Shown here one piece after another: positions 13,099-15,791 of a DNA stretch of 15,791 nt (within the stretch, counting starts at the first letter, position 1; each line of letters starts with the position of its first letter). The notes under the pieces are model-generated. The model did no database searches. It saw nothing but the letters and a program-made list of their open reading frames with translations, and was not told where the DNA came from. A program made the position numbers and the translations under genes. Source of the stretch: Flavobacteriales bacterium (GTDB lineage Bacteria > Bacteroidota > Bacteroidia > Flavobacteriales > Flavobacteriaceae); contig JALVKK010000069.1 in assembly GCA_027033875.1 (NCBI GenBank), forward strand, positions 1 to 15,791, given 5' to 3'.

Positions 13099-15791
13099 AT
13101 GACAAATAAAAACAAAGAACTACCTATAAAGGATACCAATAACAGAATCAACTTTTCATCTGTTAAACACATTCCGGAATATCCGGATCTGTTGGCTATC
13201 CAATTAAAATCCTTTCAAGATTTTTTTCAATTGGAAACCAAACCCGAAAATCGTAACAATGAGGGTTTATACAAAACTTTTCAGGACAATTTTCCGGTTA
13301 CGGATACCCGTAATCAATTCGAATTATCATTCCTCGACTATTTTGTGGACCCGCCCAGATACACTATTCACGAATGTATAGAACGCGGATTGACATACAG
13401 TGTACCGCTCAAAGCACGCCTAAAATTGGAATGTAACGATCCCGAACACGAAGAATTTGAAACCGTTGTGCAAGATGTCTATCTCGGTGCTATCCCTTAT
13501 ATGACCCCGCGCGGAACTTTTGTTATCAATGGTGCCGAAAGGGTAATCGTTTCGCAATTGCACCGTTCTCCCGGTGTATTTTTCGGACAATCCATGCATA
13601 CCAACGGAACCAAATTATATTCAGCACGTATCATCCCTTTTAAAGGTTCCTGGATCGAATTTGCAACCGATATCAACAACGTGATGTATGCTTATATCGA
13701 CCGAAAAAAGAAATTGCCTATTACAACGCTACTCAGAGCAATCGGATATGAAAGAGATAAAGATATTTTGGAAATTTTTGATTTGGCTGATGAAATCAAA
13801 GTCAGTAAAACAGGTTTGAAAAAAGTTGTCGGTCGTAAATTGGCAGCTCGTTTGCTCAAAACTTGGCATGAGGATTTTGTCGATGAAGATACAGGCGAAG
13901 TAGTCTCGATAGAACGTAACGAAATTATTTTGGACCGTGATACCGTTATTGAAAAAGAGCATATTCAAGATATTCTGGATTCCGGCTCCAAAACCATTTT
14001 GCTACACAAAGAAGATATTTCAAAGTCCGATTTCGCTATTATATATCACACCTTACAAAAAGACTCAACTAACTCGGAAACCGAAGCGGTTGAATACATA
14101 TACAGATTGTTACGTAACGCAGACCCGCCGGACGCCGAAACAGCCCGCGGTATTATCGATAAATTGTTTTTCTCCGACCAACGCTACAGTTTGGGAGAAG
14201 TCGGTCGTTACAGAATCAACAAAAAACTGGGTTTGGATATACCTCACGACATACAAGTACTGACACGTGAGGATATTATTACCATTACCAAACAATTGAT
14301 TGAACTCATCAATTCAAAAACCGAAGTAGATGATATAGACCACTTATCAAATCGACGTGTAAAAACCGTAGGAGAACAGCTGTCTCAACAGTTCGGTATC
14401 GGTTTGGCACGTATGGTCCGCACCATTAGAGAACGAATGAATGTGCGTGATAACGAAGTCTTTACACCCATTGACTTGATCAATGCCAAAACACTTTCAT
14501 CGGTTATCAAATCATTCTTTGGGACAAACCAATTGTCTCAATTTATGGATCAAACCAATCCACTGGCTGAGATTACACACAAGCGTCGTTTATCGGCACT
14601 CGGTCCCGGAGGTTTATCCAGAGAACGTGCCGGATTTGAGGTGCGTGATGTTCACTATACACATTATGGGCGTTTGTGTCCGATTGAGACACCTGAAGGT
14701 CCGAATATCGGTTTGATTTCATCATTGGCTGTCTTTGCCAAAATCAACGATATGGGCTTTATCGAAACACCTTATCGGGAAGTAAACGATACCAAAGTGG
14801 CTTATGATCAACCTATTAAATACTTAACCGCAGAGGAAGAAGAAGGTATGAAAATAGCCCAAGCCGAAACACCCACAGACGATAACGGTAATATCATACC
14901 CAAACATTTGGTTGCCCGAGAAGAGGGTGATTTTCCCGTAGTCGATAAAGAAGAAATAAACTATATGGACGTAGCGCCCAATCAAATTGCTTCTATATCG
15001 GCTTCGTTGATTCCGTTCTTGGAACACAATGATGCCAACCGGGCATTGATGGGATCAAACATGATGCGGCAAGCCGTTCCTTTACTAACACCCGAAGCAC
15101 CCATAGTCGGAACAGGTATGGAGAGAAAATTGGTGCAAGATTCTCGTATCTTAATCAACGCCGAAGGCGACGGCGTCGTAACATACGTAGATGCCAAAAA
15201 AATTATCATCAAATACGACCGTACCGAAGAAGAAAGATTGGTAAGTTTTGACGAAGATGAAAAAGTTTACAATTTGGTCAAATTTAGAAAAACCAATCAA
15301 AATACAACTATCAATTTGACTCCGATTGTCAAAAAAGGCGACAGAGTTACCAAAGGACAAGTTCTAACCGAAGGTTATGCAACCGATGAGGGTGAATTGG
15401 CACTGGGACGTAACCTCCGTGTAGCATTTATGCCTTGGAACGGTTATAATTTTGAGGACGCTATCGTTATTTCCGAAGATGTCGTCAGAAAAGACTACTT
15501 TACCTCCTTGCATATAGTTGAACACGCCTTGGAGGTAAGGGATACCAAATTAGGTCAAGAAGAGTTGACCAACGATATTCCCAACGTCAGCGAAGAAGCG
15601 ACCAAAGATTTGGATGAAAACGGTATGATTCGAATCGGTGCGGAAGTAAAACCCGGTGATATCTTAATCGGTAAAGTTACACCGAAAGGCGAATCCGACC
15701 CGACACCGGAAGAAAAATTATTGCGCGCCATATTCGGTGATAAAGCAGGAGATGTAAAAGACGCTTCGCTAAAAGCATCGCCGTCGTTACG
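13099..15791 (+). CDS. rpoB: DNA-directed RNA polymerase beta subunit, partial (right end cut)
   Basis: The frame is open without interruption from ATG 13099 to the window edge, giving 897 codons of the usual 1,270 or so in this phylum. Early blocks include HIPEYPDLLAIQLKSFQDFF and GTFVINGAERVIVSQLHRSP. The rifampicin-binding cluster reads QLSQFMDQTNPLAEITHKRR (478-497), then LSALGPGGLSRERAGFEVRD. Residues equal to E. coli Q513, D516, H526 and S531 are unchanged, so no classical rifampicin-resistance change is present. S522 is replaced by Ala, which I recall as normal for Bacteroidota. Later blocks are CPIETPEGPNIGLI, NRALMGSNMMRQAVPLL and GYNFEDAIVISED, near the active centre. It ends the secE-nusG-rplKAJL-rpoB block; rpoC should follow outside the window. 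Confidence 0.99.
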   Translation, partial: MTNKNKELPIKDTNNRINFSSVKHIPEYPDLLAIQLKSFQDFFQLETKPENRNNEGLYKTFQDNFPVTDTRNQFELSFLDYFVDPPRYTIHECIERGLTYSVPLKARLKLECNDPEHEEFETVVQDVYLGAIPYMTPRGTFVINGAERVIVSQLHRSPGVFFGQSMHTNGTKLYSARIIPFKGSWIEFATDINNVMYAYIDRKKKLPITTLLRAIGYERDKDILEIFDLADEIKVSKTGLKKVVGRKLAARLLKTWHEDFVDEDTGEVVSIERNEIILDRDTVIEKEHIQDILDSGSKTILLHKEDISKSDFAIIYHTLQKDSTNSETEAVEYIYRLLRNADPPDAETARGIIDKLFFSDQRYSLGEVGRYRINKKLGLDIPHDIQVLTREDIITITKQLIELINSKTEVDDIDHLSNRRVKTVGEQLSQQFGIGLARMVRTIRERMNVRDNEVFTPIDLINAKTLSSVIKSFFGTNQLSQFMDQTNPLAEITHKRRLSALGPGGLSRERAGFEVRDVHYTHYGRLCPIETPEGPNIGLISSLAVFAKINDMGFIETPYREVNDTKVAYDQPIKYLTAEEEEGMKIAQAETPTDDNGNIIPKHLVAREEGDFPVVDKEEINYMDVAPNQIASISASLIPFLEHNDANRALMGSNMMRQAVPLLTPEAPIVGTGMERKLVQDSRILINAEGDGVVTYVDAKKIIIKYDRTEEERLVSFDEDEKVYNLVKFRKTNQNTTINLTPIVKKGDRVTKGQVLTEGYATDEGELALGRNLRVAFMPWNGYNFEDAIVISEDVVRKDYFTSLHIVEHALEVRDTKLGQEELTNDIPNVSEEATKDLDENGMIRIGAEVKPGDILIGKVTPKGESDPTPEEKLLRAIFGDKAGDVKDASLKASPSL

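Noticed and set aside
14521..14640. Possible rifampicin-resistance change in rpoB (Ala in place of E. coli S522)
   Set aside because: The main resistance positions (Q513, D516, H526, S531) are unchanged, and Ala at this place is, to my knowledge, the normal Bacteroidota residue.

Overview
The window looks like chromosomal DNA from a low-GC member of the Bacteroidota. The A/T-rich gene starts show no positioned Shine-Dalgarno sequence. Promoters fit the Bacteroidota pattern TTTG-N19/20-TAnnTTTG, best seen ahead of the tRNA cluster. Proteins such as the RpoB rifampicin-region variant, the divergent PlsC-like acyltransferase and the TPR-membrane-LuxR regulator are of kinds familiar in this phylum. 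No phage, CRISPR array or complete insertion sequence is visible.

Left part (1-4136): the last 52 codons of a probable Rpn/PD-(D/E)XK transposase-family nuclease run in from the left edge. Then comes pheT on the minus strand (phenylalanyl-tRNA synthetase beta chain), a 477-base gap with no convincing gene, and a plus-strand lysophospholipid acyltransferase-like gene.

Middle part (4137-7782): this is the least conserved region. A membrane-spanning regulator (exported TPR domain, one transmembrane helix, cytoplasmic LuxR-type helix-turn-helix) is followed by a two-gene unit. That unit encodes a secreted protein joining a Lys-rich stretch, a jelly-roll-like region and a peptidoglycan-binding OmpA domain, and 19 bases later an unrecognised lipoprotein. 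A strong intrinsic terminator closes it. Regulator plus envelope-protein pair may form one functional module, but this is inference.

Right part (7783-15791): a continuous translation/transcription block. After a 456-base gap with two perfect short palindromes and two tandem consensus promoters come tRNA-Thr(UGU), tRNA-Tyr(GUA), tRNA-Gly(UCC), tRNA-Thr(GGU) and tuf, the same order as the E. coli thrU-tyrU-glyT-thrT-tufB operon. Then follow tRNA-Trp(CCA), secE, nusG, rplK, rplA, rplJ, rplL and rpoB; rpoB is open to the right edge. Stem-loops after tuf, between nusG and rplK, and between rplL and rpoB are candidate points for adjusting expression within this block.

Most of the window is housekeeping. 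No new defence or mobile system is evident. The items most worth a second look are the TPR-LuxR/OmpA/lipoprotein cassette and the intergenic RNA structures in the ribosomal-protein/RNA-polymerase operon.
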